A stretch of DNA of 64,000 bases. Origin: Paralvinella palmiformis (lineage: Eukaryota; Annelida; Polychaeta; Terebellida; Alvinellidae). A program made the translations under genes and the position numbers. The notes beneath the pieces were generated by a model. The model saw nothing but the letters and a program-made list of their open reading frames with translations. It did not search any database and was not told the DNA's origin. Below are positions 25,101-33,203 of this stretch, piece after piece. The DNA is taken from positions 154,001-218,000 of the forward strand of contig JAODUP010000674.1 in the NCBI GenBank assembly GCA_025642065.1, written 5' to 3'. Numbering within the stretch: the stretch's first letter is position 1; each line of letters opens with the position of its first letter.

Positions 25101-28100
25101 GGTGATTTTATGCCTTTACTTGGTTATCATGCTTCAAAGCAGATGTACTTGATTACTGTAAACAAAGAAAACGTCTACAAGATTGTGGTAGTGGATATCA
25201 GTAATAGGTATGATGGCATGTTTGATGCATCAACCATAGGCACATTGGGAACTCCTCATCATCTGAAGATCAAGGACTCTGTGAGTCCTGTAGTAGTGCC
25301 ATCTCGTTGCATTCCTAAATCAGTTCGTCAAAAATTCAAGACAGATGGTGCCATCTACCATTCAGAACTTGTGGTTCTACAGAAATATTTCAGAAGAAAC
25401 TTCTAGATGCTCTAGAAGGATTGCCTTAGAAGGATTGCCTGGGGTAACAATATGTATATCATGTGCTAATTCACAGGAACACCACATGATCAGAATCTTG
25501 AATTGTTTCTCAAATGCTGCCAAGAGATGTGCATCAAGTTGAACAAATCAAAATTGCAATTAAGATTGGACAAAACCATGTTCATGGGTCATCTCATCTC
25601 TAAAGATGTTCTTAAATCTGACCCTGATAAGGTCAAAGCAATAGTGAACATGTAAGCTCCCAAGTCTCTCCAAGAATTGTGTCAATATCTTGGAATGGTG
25701 AACTATCTTGCTAAATTTCTCCCTAACTTATCTGATGTCCTACAGCCACTATACATGCTCACTAAGAAAGAGGTACCCTGAGTGTGGTCTGAATCTGAAC
25801 AGGAATCACTAGACTGCATACAAAAACTCATTACCAGGGTTTGCAAGTTTATGACACAATGTCAAAAACCATGGTGTATGATGTCATGTCATAAACAGAT
25901 TTATGGCAGTTTATGACATGATATTATCATAAACTGTCAAAAGCCTATCTTTATATTATGGTAATCATACACTGGTGTTGTTTGTAGCCAAAATCAATTG
26001 ATCTGATTGGTCTGCTATTTGTTTTTAGAGCTCTTGGGTTGGTGCTTGTGTATATATGTGGCTGGCCATGCATGCAGTGACTTCAGTTAATGAACCTCCA
26101 TGTGGCAAGAGCTTCATTACAAGATGATGATGATTAGTGTTTTACAGCCACTTTTGTGCACATGGTAGGCTAAATACTCCAGCAACCTCCAAAGGTAATG
26201 AAGCAGGGTTGGCAGGTTTCTCCCCATCATGGTAATTACCCAGTTTCTGCTGATATGGCAGAAATACTTTCCATGAAAATACTCAATTAATAGAGACTTT
26301 AACAGGATCACTGTGAAGAGATGCTGCTGTGTAATAACACTCACCCACTGAGTGATGTATGATTTTTATTACACCATAGCATAGGGAAGTATCTCCACTG
26401 CCTAATTATAATATGGTAGATAGACTTCATATTGACTAGATTAATGTGACACTGATGGGGGTTATCAATCTCAGCAGATTAGTTAGTTATATTTGAGCAG
26501 ATATGTTGGCTGATCATCAGTAGTATAAATTTGCATGGCTATTGATAATGTCATCATTTACATATAGTCTCTTCAGGTGCACTTATGACATACAAATTTA
26601 TACATTATAAATGTTGAATATTGTGGCTGGACAAATTGCTTTATCTTGCTGGTTTGTAGTTTTGTTTTGCTCTTTACCACATAACATTCAACATATTCAA
26701 AGGACGTAGACAGCAAGATTATGTCTGGAAGCACTTTGTTGTTTTTCTTAAACATTATTAAACAGATGAAAATATTAATAATTTAATTGTATCCCTGTAC
26801 AAATGTATTTGGTGATACTATGGCTTACACATTGTTATGCTTTGCACCTTAAAATAAACAGATCTGGAAGTTTCTCCCATGTTTCTGCAATTTCTCCCTG
26901 GCAGAAAGGTATTTCTCCCCATGGCAAAGTGGGGTGCAGATGAGGTGTACATGCTTAGTAAGAAAGCCAACCCTGTAATGAAGTGAAGTTAAAGATGAAC
27001 CAACCTTCAGATATGCCCACGCCAAGATTTGAACATGGTGGTAATGATCAGTGGTCTAACACACTACTGCTAGACCATGGAGATGCATAAACCAGTGGAA
27101 GAACTAGTCTGTAAATAACGTGTCACTACTCTGTATTAAGGATCATCGTCTGAATGATATACGTTATGCTACACAATGTGATCCAACCATGTGTGAACTA
27201 AAGAACATCATAATGAATGGATGGCCAAATGATCGAAATTCAGCACTGCAGTCCATCATTTCTTACTACAGTTATCATGAGCTCACTGTCTAGGATGGTA
27301 GAGTGCTCAGATGTGAGCAAATAGGCATCCCACTATCAATGCGCCAACAGATCAAACACAAGGTGTATTCAGGTTATATGGATATTAATTCGTGCTTACA
27401 ACAAGCTCAAGATTTAGTGTACTGGCCTGGAATGTCAAGTGAGATTTATCAATTCGTGGAAACATGATGCTTGTGCCTCTTAGTCTTACTGTGCAAGGCA
27501 AATGCCTGAAACCCTGCAGAGAACAAATGTGCACAATCAAGGCAGATCATCTCAATATTCAAAGGAAAGACCTAAAACCTCTTGAAATCGGGGATGTTGT
27601 TCATATGCAACCAGAACCAGAATTACACTATTAAAGCCCACACTGGCAGATCTTACCAAAGGAACTGTGAATTCCTTCATCATTCTGCAAAATCCAGAAA
27701 TGGTCATTTTAATTCAGTTGTGCCGGAGGGTAAGTCCCAACCCATCACTCCTACATGTACCACTGATGCTGCAGTAACACCTAGCAGAATATCCTGCATG
27801 AAGATCCAATCTTAAGACGTGAGCTGCAACCATTTGAAAGTTAAACCATTTAACAACATGACATGGAGTGGGAATGCAGACACTGAGACAGGATGTAAAA
27901 GATACTGCCTGGTAATAGGGAGCATGTGTTGGCCCATTGAAGTTCATGAAGGTTAAGTTGTTTAACAACGTGACAGTATATATGACCAGATCTGTTAAAA
28001 TATTTGATTTATAAACTTTGAGTGCTGCACTTTATGATTTGGATGTTCTGTGATTGAAAATTCCTATTATTTGTACATCATCCATGACCACCACGTCCAC

Positions 28101-28499
28101 GACATGATTATCAGTGATTATGATTATCATTATTGCTTTGAAAATTATTACTTGAATTTTTGTGACATTTCATATTCATTGGACAAGTATATCTACTTTT
28201 AATTGTGTCTTATAATTGTGGGTAACGAGTCACAATGTGCAAAAATAAAATAGTGTTGATCGAGTTCTCTGGTCCGAATCAGAAGTGTGCCGAATTAACT
28301 TATTAACGCCACCATAATCTGCTAAAGTGTATAATTTAAACAAAATAACCAACTGTCATGCTTAAACAATACTACAGAAACATAACTCATACTTTCTCAT
28401 CGTCCGTACAGGTATTCTCATAGACGATCCTGGCAGGAGGACATTATCTGCCACCAAAAGCAGTGGCAAACGCCTCGGTATCTCTATTGATGTCGCCAT
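3329..28499 (-). CDS. LONP2: LONP2, peroxisomal Lon protease (16 coding exons, whole gene span)
   Basis: ATP-dependent AAA+ serine protease of the peroxisome matrix; in other animals it removes damaged matrix proteins and affects processing of beta-oxidation enzymes. The exons join in phase to 2565 nt after allowing for one extra base, giving 854 residues against 852 in human. Order: Lon N-terminal substrate domain (exons 1-6), Walker A GPPGVGKT (about residues 373-380), Walker B VFLLDEID (436-443), sensor LFIATANT, then the protease domain with catalytic Ser744 in KDGPSAGV and Lys787 in GGIKEKV. The C-terminus is SKL, a type 1 peroxisomal signal, which separates it from mitochondrial LONP1. 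The start is the ATG at 28499, giving [15 protein letters not shown] as in the family; an in-frame ATG upstream adds only unlike residues. Exon 12 carries a frameshift at 8326-8328. The identification is firm. Confidence 0.97.
3655..4140 (-). mobile_element. LINE reverse-transcriptase C-terminal fragment (in LONP2 intron 15)
   Basis: The minus strand encodes [20 protein letters not shown], then [12 protein letters not shown]. After a frame change come a [20 protein letters not shown] block and a degraded tail. This order (SRxDYCN, QNxxARxV, LHWLPVxxRIxFK) is that of the RT end of CR1/L2-like non-LTR elements. It holds stops and frameshifts, is 5' truncated and is inactive. Confidence 0.8.
4250..4360 (-). 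CDS. LONP2: LONP2 exon 15 (catalytic lysine)
   Basis: 111 nt; acceptor catttcag, donor gtaataat. Encodes [20 protein letters not shown], with Lys787 of the Ser-Lys dyad, and [17 protein letters not shown]. Confidence 0.96.
4440..4625 (-). repeat. SINE family 2 copy
   Basis: On the minus strand: head GGGCATTCTAATGGCACAGT, B box GTGGGTTCGCATCC, then a body ending near CCCAGGTGTGACCAGTGC. This is a tRNA-derived SINE in LONP2 intron 14, next to exon 15. Confidence 0.6.
4755..4797. repeat. (CA)n/(CCCA)n simple repeat
   Basis: Alternating ACAC and CCCACCCA units. Confidence 0.9.
5916..6113 (-). CDS. LONP2: LONP2 exon 14 (catalytic serine)
   Basis: 198 nt; acceptor ctttttcag, donor gtaagtgg. Encodes [20 protein letters not shown] with the nucleophile Ser744, then [14 protein letters not shown]. 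The long frame on the plus strand here is only the complement of this exon. Confidence 0.97.
6960..7600 (+). mobile_element. RTE-like non-LTR retrotransposon fragment
   Basis: The plus strand carries the characteristic end of RTE-type reverse transcriptases in broken frames: [39 protein letters not shown], then further along [32 protein letters not shown] and LRWLGCV. Stop codons and frame changes show it is dead. It sits in LONP2 intron 13. Confidence 0.85.
7786..7998 (-). CDS. LONP2: LONP2 exon 13 (start of protease domain)
   Basis: 213 nt. Encodes [40 protein letters not shown] and [17 protein letters not shown], typical of Lon protease domains. Confidence 0.96.
8176..8457 (-). CDS. LONP2: LONP2 exon 12, with a +1 frameshift
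   Basis: The first part reads [20 protein letters not shown] and AVAVKVAEN in one frame. The last part reads [19 protein letters not shown] in another. Both match LONP2, so the frame must move by one base between them. The site is the CCC at 8326-8328 (GGG on the coding strand), in the poorly conserved linker before the protease domain; two Gs instead of three restore one frame. No intron fits in so short a space. An assembly or sequencing error is the simplest explanation; a polymorphism or real loss of function is possible. The donor used is gtaggt, which joins LG to PPVYESEM of exon 13. Confidence 0.9.
9030..9350 (-). repeat. SINE 2 copy split by a SINE 1 insertion
   Basis: The SINE 2 tail (gagtgaatgag, then CACACCCAGGACAT) is at 9030-9105 and its head (CTTTAACCATCACACTACAG) at about 9285-9345, both minus strand. 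Between them, about 9111-9275, is a diverged SINE 1 copy, also minus strand (ATGGCC, GGCTAAATGGG, CCTCCAAAGGCAATGAAG, TTTGAACCC). SINE 1 is therefore the younger insertion here. Confidence 0.6.
10015..10247 (-). CDS. LONP2: LONP2 exon 11 (sensor region)
   Basis: 233 nt. Encodes [19 protein letters not shown], then [19 protein letters not shown] and [16 protein letters not shown]. These are the AAA+ sensor and small-domain segments. The donor gttggt is not the commonest form, but the phase fits exon 12. Confidence 0.93.
10774..10853 (-). CDS. LONP2: LONP2 exon 10
   Basis: 80 nt, too short for a long open frame. Encodes [20 protein letters not shown] followed by NHAFVD, aligning with [20 protein letters not shown] in human. 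The donor gtatcc leaves two bases that complete His in exon 11. Confidence 0.94.
11577..11724 (-). CDS. LONP2: LONP2 exon 9 (Walker B)
   Basis: 148 nt. Encodes [30 protein letters not shown] and the Walker B stretch [13 protein letters not shown]. Donor gtaagata. Confidence 0.97.
12001..12080. repeat. (TCAC)20 microsatellite
   Basis: Eighty bases of uninterrupted TCAC units in LONP2 intron 8, 52 bp from the exon 8 donor. Confidence 0.98.
12133..12393 (-). CDS. LONP2: LONP2 exon 8 (Walker A)
   Basis: 261 nt; acceptor ttttag, donor gtgtgt. Encodes [31 protein letters not shown] and the ATP-binding P-loop [11 protein letters not shown] (TCAC)n tract lies 52 bp beyond the donor, inside intron 8. 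Confidence 0.97.
12510..12546. repeat. (CA)n microsatellite
   Basis: Run of CA units in LONP2 intron 7. Confidence 0.95.
14141..14239 (-). CDS. LONP2: LONP2 exon 7
   Basis: 99 nt; acceptor ctttgtacag, donor gtatgg. Encodes [20 protein letters not shown], matching [18 protein letters not shown], the coiled-coil part just before the ATPase core. Confidence 0.94.
14271..14295. repeat. (TA)n microsatellite
   Basis: Pure TA run in LONP2 intron 6. Similar runs occur at 18677-18711, 19063-19107, 35665-35694, 45283-45306, 49297-49323 and 59830-59858. Confidence 0.95.
14968..15192 (-). pseudogene. Possible transposon helix-turn-helix fragment
   Basis: A 74-codon minus-strand frame in LONP2 intron 6. 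The spacing of [15 protein letters not shown] and a later [10 protein letters not shown] stretch faintly recalls the helix-turn-helix domain at the front of some invertebrate transposases. No catalytic part follows. Weak; it may be chance. Confidence 0.2.
15870..16045 (-). repeat. SINE family 2 copy
   Basis: On the minus strand: head GGGGCATTCCAGTAATGTGG and TGGTTAGAGCACTGCACTAC, then a degraded body ending in the TGACCAACGT region. tRNA-derived, in LONP2 intron 6. Confidence 0.6.
16627..16790 (-). CDS. LONP2: LONP2 exon 6
   Basis: 164 nt; acceptor tttctag, donor gtgacc. Begins ALRLLQKAQ, passes through an acidic stretch ([14 protein letters not shown]) and ends ELQSKIR, like the acidic linker before the AAA+ module of human LONP2. 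Confidence 0.9.
17611..17901 (+). repeat. AATTGG-rich foldback repeat, copy A
   Basis: Built from repeated TGGAATTGA / CAATTCCA words. It shares the internal block TTAAATCCACAAATTAATTTACC with copy B over most of its length and ends GGAATTGATCCCAT. It lies in LONP2 intron 5. Confidence 0.7.
18144..18296 (-). CDS. LONP2: LONP2 exon 5
   Basis: 153 nt, phase 0 on both sides. Encodes [20 protein letters not shown] and [16 protein letters not shown], aligning with LLDSLPREALPDILTSIIRT and EERFKMTIPLLVRQIE. Confidence 0.93.
19324..19439 (-). CDS. LONP2: LONP2 exon 4
   Basis: Acceptor ttcttttccag, donor gtgtgaat, 116 nt. Encodes [16 protein letters not shown], matching LVEMLDMSVPAVAKLR in human. 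It was found by exon-to-exon phase and similarity, since it lies in no long open frame of its own. Confidence 0.92.
19800..20085 (+). repeat. AATTGG-rich foldback repeat, copy B
   Basis: Begins GGGTCAATTCAATTC and ends GGAATTGACCCC, so the ends are imperfect inverted repeats. The interior has many TGGAATTG words. It has no coding capacity and looks like a MITE or foldback element in LONP2 intron 3. A short partial relative may lie at 19505-19568. Confidence 0.7.
20628..20826 (-). CDS. LONP2: LONP2 exon 3
   Basis: Acceptor ttcttacag, donor gtaagtg, 199 nt. Encodes [20 protein letters not shown] and [17 protein letters not shown], the most conserved part of the Lon substrate-binding domain. 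Confidence 0.95.
20995..21146 (-). repeat. Diverged SINE family 1 copy
   Basis: Minus-strand SINE 1 with the tail at the left (ATAGGCTAAATGGA), the body words GAAGTGAAAGATGAA and CTTCAGAT, and a worn tRNA-like head at the right (CAACCACTTAGGCCA). In LONP2 intron 2. Confidence 0.55.
21304..21570. repeat. Inverted pair of SINE family 1 copies
   Basis: A partial minus-strand copy (21304-21372, TTTTACAGCCAC to GAAGTGAAAGAT) is followed at about 21386 by a nearly full plus-strand copy (head TAACTGGTAGTGCGTTAGAT, B box GAGTTCAAATCTAG, body CTTTGGAGGTTGCTCGGCCC, tail AAAAGTGGCTGTAAAACATC). The two lie tail-out in LONP2 intron 2 and could pair in RNA. Confidence 0.7.
21817..21904 (-). CDS. LONP2: LONP2 exon 2
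   Basis: Follows a tttccatttcag acceptor. It completes residue 36 (Asn) and encodes [20 protein letters not shown], aligning with VRSRLLKGTSLQSTILGVIP in human. The donor is gtaagc, phase 0. Confidence 0.93.
21905..23109. other. LONP2 intron 1, 3' part
   Basis: No exon is seen. A stretch near 22265 (AGGGTGGCCAGATGTCCGGC) resembles the end of some DNA transposons, but no partner end was found. Otherwise AT-rich, featureless sequence. Confidence 0.4.
23110..23315 (+). repeat. Dispersed repeat R4, copy 1
   Basis: Contains AAATTCAAGGACATTTCCAG and surrounding sequence that matches 59903-60175 in reverse complement, from GTCTGACCC through TTATTCA and GGATTT to the AGGAACC end. In LONP2 intron 1. 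Confidence 0.6.
23563..23811 (+). mobile_element. Candidate 5' LTR of the gypsy-like element
   Basis: A 249-bp block begins TGTTACGT and ends ACGTAACA. The two are exact inverted repeats and form the TG..CA ends usual for LTRs. The gag-like coding remains start a few hundred bases later in the same orientation. I could not find a matching 3' LTR, so the call rests on position and ends. Confidence 0.5.
26122..27086 (-). repeat. SINE family 1 copy, split by a hAT-like element
   Basis: The left part (26122-26203: GATGATGATG, TTTTACAGCCACTTTTGTGC, GGTAATGAAG) and the right part (26984-27086: body, then a tRNA-like head reading ACACACTACTGCTAGACCAT) form one minus-strand SINE. The break falls exactly at the 8-bp target duplication of the element inside it. 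Confidence 0.85.
26204..26975. mobile_element. Non-autonomous hAT-like DNA transposon, copy 1
   Basis: A 772-bp insertion with terminal inverted repeats CAGGGTTGGC / GCCAACCCTG, flanked by a perfect 8-bp duplication TAATGAAG (26196-26203 and 26976-26983). The CAGGG start and 8-bp duplication are the hAT signature. Other SINE 1 copies in this window show the uninterrupted target. It carries only a 60-codon frame (26573-26755, minus) of unknown meaning and no transposase. Confidence 0.9.
28393..28499 (-). CDS. LONP2: LONP2 exon 1 (start codon)
   Basis: Encodes [20 protein letters not shown] and on to residue 35 plus two bases; the donor is gtatgagt. It opens the Lon N-terminal domain and matches the IPSRLPLLL...VLLPGS start of human LONP2. 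The open frame runs upstream to another ATG at 28604, but those residues do not resemble the family. Confidence 0.93.
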
Positions 28500-31284
28500 A
28501 TTGTACTGTCGCACTTTGATCTCGTCCCAGATCTCGTTCAAAAGTACAAAAGTGTGCCTGGGTAATTCGTCCTTAGTTTGTTTGCCCCAAGAATATTTCG
28601 TCATAATTTGATCCTCCTTTCATCAACAGTAGCATCAGCAATAACTAAAATGATACCAGTAAAATTAAATAAAACTTCTACGTCACCTTATAAAATCTAT
28701 AAAGAAGTTGATTTAAAGGCTATATATGAGAACAACTATTGGCAATAATAGTGTGAAAACGGGTCAATATTAACTTAAGCGCCGCGTAACAGTCCACTGC
28801 GAGATTTCAGACGAGAATGCATTATTATATGTGCGGCTACATGAGGAGAATTGACTTTGGATCGGAGTAATACAGAATTTTATAAGGTGCATTTTATAAC
28901 TTTATGTAATAGAATCCGTAAGATATGTACGTTAATCATTCCCTATGTGATTGTTGACGTTAAACTTGATTAAATTGACAGATAGAAAAATTATACTATC
29001 GTTGTTTAAGTTGGTTTACTTCGCCGGTTAGGCTATCAAGTATCATCAAAGCTTGGATTTCGAACGGTGCACACACACACACATAATCATCGTATGTGTC
29101 GCGATGTACAGGGTAAAATTGGCGAGGTTGTATTCTGTATAGATAGACCCACACTGCATATCGTAGAGTACTAGTTATCTAGATCTAGTATTATATTTAG
29201 ATCTAGATTTGTATTTCAGTATTTGCCAGTTTGGTTCTTCAACTAAGCCTAGGTAGTAGGTTCACTTTAAATGAGTATTGACTGTCTGTTGAGTGTCTCA
29301 CTGTGACTATCTTCGTCTCACCTACTCTATCCCTGGTTCTATATAGAGTAAAGGAGGCAAACTTCGGCACGTTTGGCCTTAAGACTTCGGGGTAATTGCT
29401 CGATGCACTTATAATGGTTCATTTGATATCAAATGAAAGTCTATACGTTAACGTTATGATACGGCATGTTTTCAGTTAGCCAGTATTGATTTTGCGATGA
29501 TTATAGGTTGTGCGAAGACGTGACCATCATGTCGTGTAAATTCGGGCAGTCAATAATTTATTTTTAGATTATTATATCGAAGCATTTATCAATTAATACA
29601 TTCACACTAAGTGAAAATTCAAACATCTACTTACCTACCAATATATGATATAACCAGGTATGAACAAAACATGGGACAATTTGTTTTTTACTGGTTTCGC
29701 CAAACTCTTGTGTGTCTTGAAATGTTGTATCAATGTATGCAAACAGGAAAACGTGCTTCATTATACAAGGTGAAAAAACTTTTTTTATTGGTGCAAGATA
29801 TACGTAGCTGAGAGTCAGTTATGAAGCATGAGTGATGTCAAAACAAAGTTACCCACCTGCCCGAAGTTTGCCTCCTTTACTCTATTGAGCTTTAATTATT
29901 ACCATTATGGGTTATGGAGACATTTTGTTAGTCAATTATCTATACATATAATTTTTTTGTAAATATCGAGTTGAATGAATAAAAATAATGTATTGCCATG
30001 CACAATGTATTTATATCTACTTTGGTATTGTGGATCTGTGTAGAAAATGTCAATATATGTGTGAGTGGCGAAGTGTCTAGTTAAATGACTGGCAAACTGT
30101 CTCAAAAGTCTCAGGTCATGAACATATTGGATGGCAATCAATCCATTCCCCATCATTATCATGTAATAAATATATCATGTATTTTTGTGTTTCTACTAAT
30201 ATATAGTTAGTGATCACTAGGTCCCATTAAATGTAAACATTCTGTTTTCTTGCTACTGGTCTGGACTCGGTGTCCACAAATAAAGTTGTACATCCTCTAA
30301 TGGCCTACGTAACACAAAGTGCTTATGCTTACCAGGCTTTCAGATTTATGTCAATGACCCAATATTGGTCTCGGTTAGTAGGTTGAGTCTGGGGGCAGGT
30401 GGGTTTTCAAGGATGGCCAAGCCACAGCATCTGTGACTTGATTCATCTGGATGGAGAAGAGTTTGTGATCCCTGTGCTAGGGGGTATTTGGTAATCACAA
30501 TCAGTTACATGATCTCAAGTAATCGTAACTGTCTATTCTAGATGTACTGTAATCTTAATCGGAATCAATTACATTTGTAATCATAATCAGTGATTAGTTT
30601 CACGATTACACAAACATCTATTTGGTTTCATTCCCATCCCAACCTGGAGCTAATTTCTGAACTGTGTTTTTTGAATATATTATAATTATTCTGTATATCA
30701 CATAGACATTACCTGGCTGTAATAGTATAACCACACCTCACATGATGCATCTCTTCATTAAATGTGTATTTCCCAAATATGTAAGCAATTCCAATTCTGT
30801 TCACATGTTAGGTGATGTATTTAACTGGAATATTAGTCCTTCGTGTGCTTGTGAATATGGGGCGTTTATCTGCATCAAAAGTCTGTCCAGCTGTGATCTT
30901 GTTGTTGATGGTAACCAGCATCACTCACACTGGCTTCCAAACTGGAGATAATGTTTAGTTAGTATTAAATATTGTCTATGACCTCAGTTACCTCAACCAA
31001 TACCTGTCCAGTTACGGAAAATATATTACTTGCCTGCATTTATTCGTGATTACTTTATAATGTTATCACAATTGTATGTAATTACATTCAATATTAATGT
31101 AATTGTATTCTCAGGTATTTTAAAATTTTGCATCACAGTTTTTGACTTGGGTTAATGGTAAACAATAGGAGAAAATTTCATCAAATATGTGGGTGCTGAA
31201 TGGCCACTATTTGAAGGTATTGGTGTAAAATATTTCCTAACAAGAGTGCTACATAAATTCAAATGTGTTTAAACAGTATTTAAA
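28500..31284. other. Intergenic region upstream of LONP2
   Basis: Should hold the LONP2 5' UTR and promoter just above 28500. I see no convincing TATA box. The remainder is AT-rich and has no supported gene. Confidence 0.5.
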
Positions 31285-31750
31285 TACTAAGCATGTACAC
31301 CTCATCTGCACCCCACTTTGCCATGGGGAGAAATACCTTTCTGCCAGGGAGAAATTGCAGAAACATGGGAGAAACTTCCATATGTGTTTATTTTAAGGTG
31401 CAAAGCATAACAATGTGTAAGCCATGATATCACCAAGTACATTTGTACAGGGATACAATTAAATTATTAATATTTTCATCTGTTTAATAATGTTTAAGAA
31501 AAACAACAAAGTGCTTCCAGACATAATCTTGCTGTCTACGTCCTTTGAATATGTTGAATGTTATGTGGTAAAGTGCAAAACAAAACTACAAACCAGCAAG
31601 ATAAAGCAATTTGTCCAGCCACAATATTCAACATTTATAAAGTATAAATTTGTATGTCATAAGTGCACCTGAAGAAACTATATGTAAATGATGACATTAT
31701 CAATAGCCATGCAAATTTATATTACTGATGATCAGCCAACATATCTGCTC
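31285..31750. mobile_element. hAT-like element, copy 2 (inverted, ends lost)
   Basis: Reverse complement of 26495-26960 with only scattered differences by eye, including the same 60-codon frame at 31490-31672 with two residue changes. The CAGGGTTGGC ends and the target duplication are absent, so this copy is truncated at both sides. Confidence 0.85.
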
Positions 31751-32964
31751 TTTACTGACCATTACCTTTTTGGATAATTTTAATAATGACTTACCTTAAT
31801 ATGGTTAGTTACTTTTTCTGATGTATACCTAAATTAATTATTTTAGATGGATTTGAAACATTGTATTAAGTTTGTGTTTACATGGTTACCCGATTTTGGG
31901 GTTTAATTAGTAAGAAGAATATACATGGAAGCTGTGTTGACCACATACAATAATGATGTTCCGGGCAAAACTGAGAGGAATGTCAGGTTCATGCATGACC
32001 AGTGTTCCTCAGAACTCACAAATGTGTGTCCAGATGCACAACATTTCTGGTCCGTTGTGTCCTTTGTTTATATCGGCAAAATGTCAGATTTAAAGTTAAG
32101 AGATTGTAATTCTCGTATAAAACAGCCGTCATATCCATTGTTATTATTTTCGTATATCGGAGTAACAGTTCGGGTAGTTTCCAACTGTTTGCTTGGTGCA
32201 GCACCGTTTTTGCAATATCCGGTGAGATTGGGCGACGAGAGGGAAGACAACGTACCAATCCTATGATATAGTACAGACTATATAGGCAGATATATACCCT
32301 TTTTCTTACCGGATTAGCTCCGCTTATATTTGGTGAGTACTGTACATTTTTGTGGCCATTACCTAATTGTATGTTTCCTGGTAATGGAGGAATGTGAATA
32401 TTCCAGTGGCCCCGTTTATAATGGAAAGTATGTATGGGAGATTGCGGACATCCGTGTTTGTTTACAGTTAATAATCGGCTGTTGTTGTCGATGACATGTA
32501 CTTAAAATTAAAAGGAAGTACATTTTCTATTAGCTTAAAACAATAGTCAATTGCAGACAAGTTTTGATAATTGTGAGTAACTGCTCGATTTTTACAAGGC
32601 GTTTTCAGTATTGTTGATCTATCAGGCTGTCAAACCACGTGCCACTGGGGGGTAGTCAGACGCAGTTTAGCGAGGGTAGGCACTGAATTAATAACACACA
32701 CATGGATGTAGAGCTGCCAACCGTTACGATTTCTGCGGAATCATTACAATTTTCTGTTCTTCATTACACCATTATGCCCGTACTCTGAAAACTACGATAA
32801 ATCTGGCTTTTCCAGTAATAGTTCCATATGATATGGGGCAGTTCTGTCACTGTCTTAGCCGCACACAGCTTGTATTTCGGCGAATATCCTCGTCGCTTAT
32901 TCAGTACAGCCTCTGAGGTGCTCATCACACGGCAGTTGCTCTAGACCGCAGGGCTTGAAAGCCT

Positions 32965-33203
32965 TTGTTGTGGCAGCAAATTGGAATGGTGCATTTTTTA
33001 AGGAGGACCCTGAATTTTTTTGGGGCAATGTATTTTACCTATGCAGGAGATGCTCTCTTTCGTACAACGTTTCCTGCTACAGAGATAGCAAAAAAATATG
33101 GTAGTGGTTCATGGCCGGAAAAATTGGTAGCCCAGATGCCTGGGATGTGTGGATTTTGTCTTCAGGCTAGTGAGTAGTCTAAAACACTAGCCCGACCGGG
33201 CTA
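32965..33203 (+). pseudogene. Possible hAT-like transposase remnant with palindrome
   Basis: The frame 32965-33177 includes LFRTTFPATEIAKKYGSGS, recalling a TFPxSxIAKxYxCGxTK motif that I associate with hAT-like or related domesticated transposases. Just beyond it is a short palindrome, TAGCCCG-AC-CGGGCTA (33188-33203). No longer domain can be followed. Weak. Confidence 0.3.

Larger units (their letters stand above)
23812..27815 (+). mobile_element. Decayed Ty3/gypsy-type retrotransposon, interrupted
   Basis: Pieces appear in the expected gag-pol order. Gag: [11 protein letters not shown] near 24205 and [19 protein letters not shown] near 24450. Nucleocapsid-like [16 protein letters not shown] near 24740. 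Protease DTG near 24925. Protease/RT linker 24945-25406. [22 protein letters not shown] near 25590 and [18 protein letters not shown] near 25690. Integrase zinc-binding region 27110-27470 ([11 protein letters not shown]). A C-terminal [15 protein letters not shown] follows near 27610. Many stops and frame changes, and the region between RT and integrase is missing or replaced by 25846-27086. Inactive; in LONP2 intron 1, opposite to the gene. Confidence 0.85.

Noticed and set aside
25846..26121. Possible second hAT-like end (CAGGGTTTGCAAGTTTATGA) inside the gypsy remains
   Set aside because: No matching opposite end or target duplication could be found.
26573..26755. 60-codon frame conserved in two hAT-like copies, considered as a gene
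   Set aside because: Conservation follows from the whole element being copied; there is no sign of selection on the frame or of a known domain.
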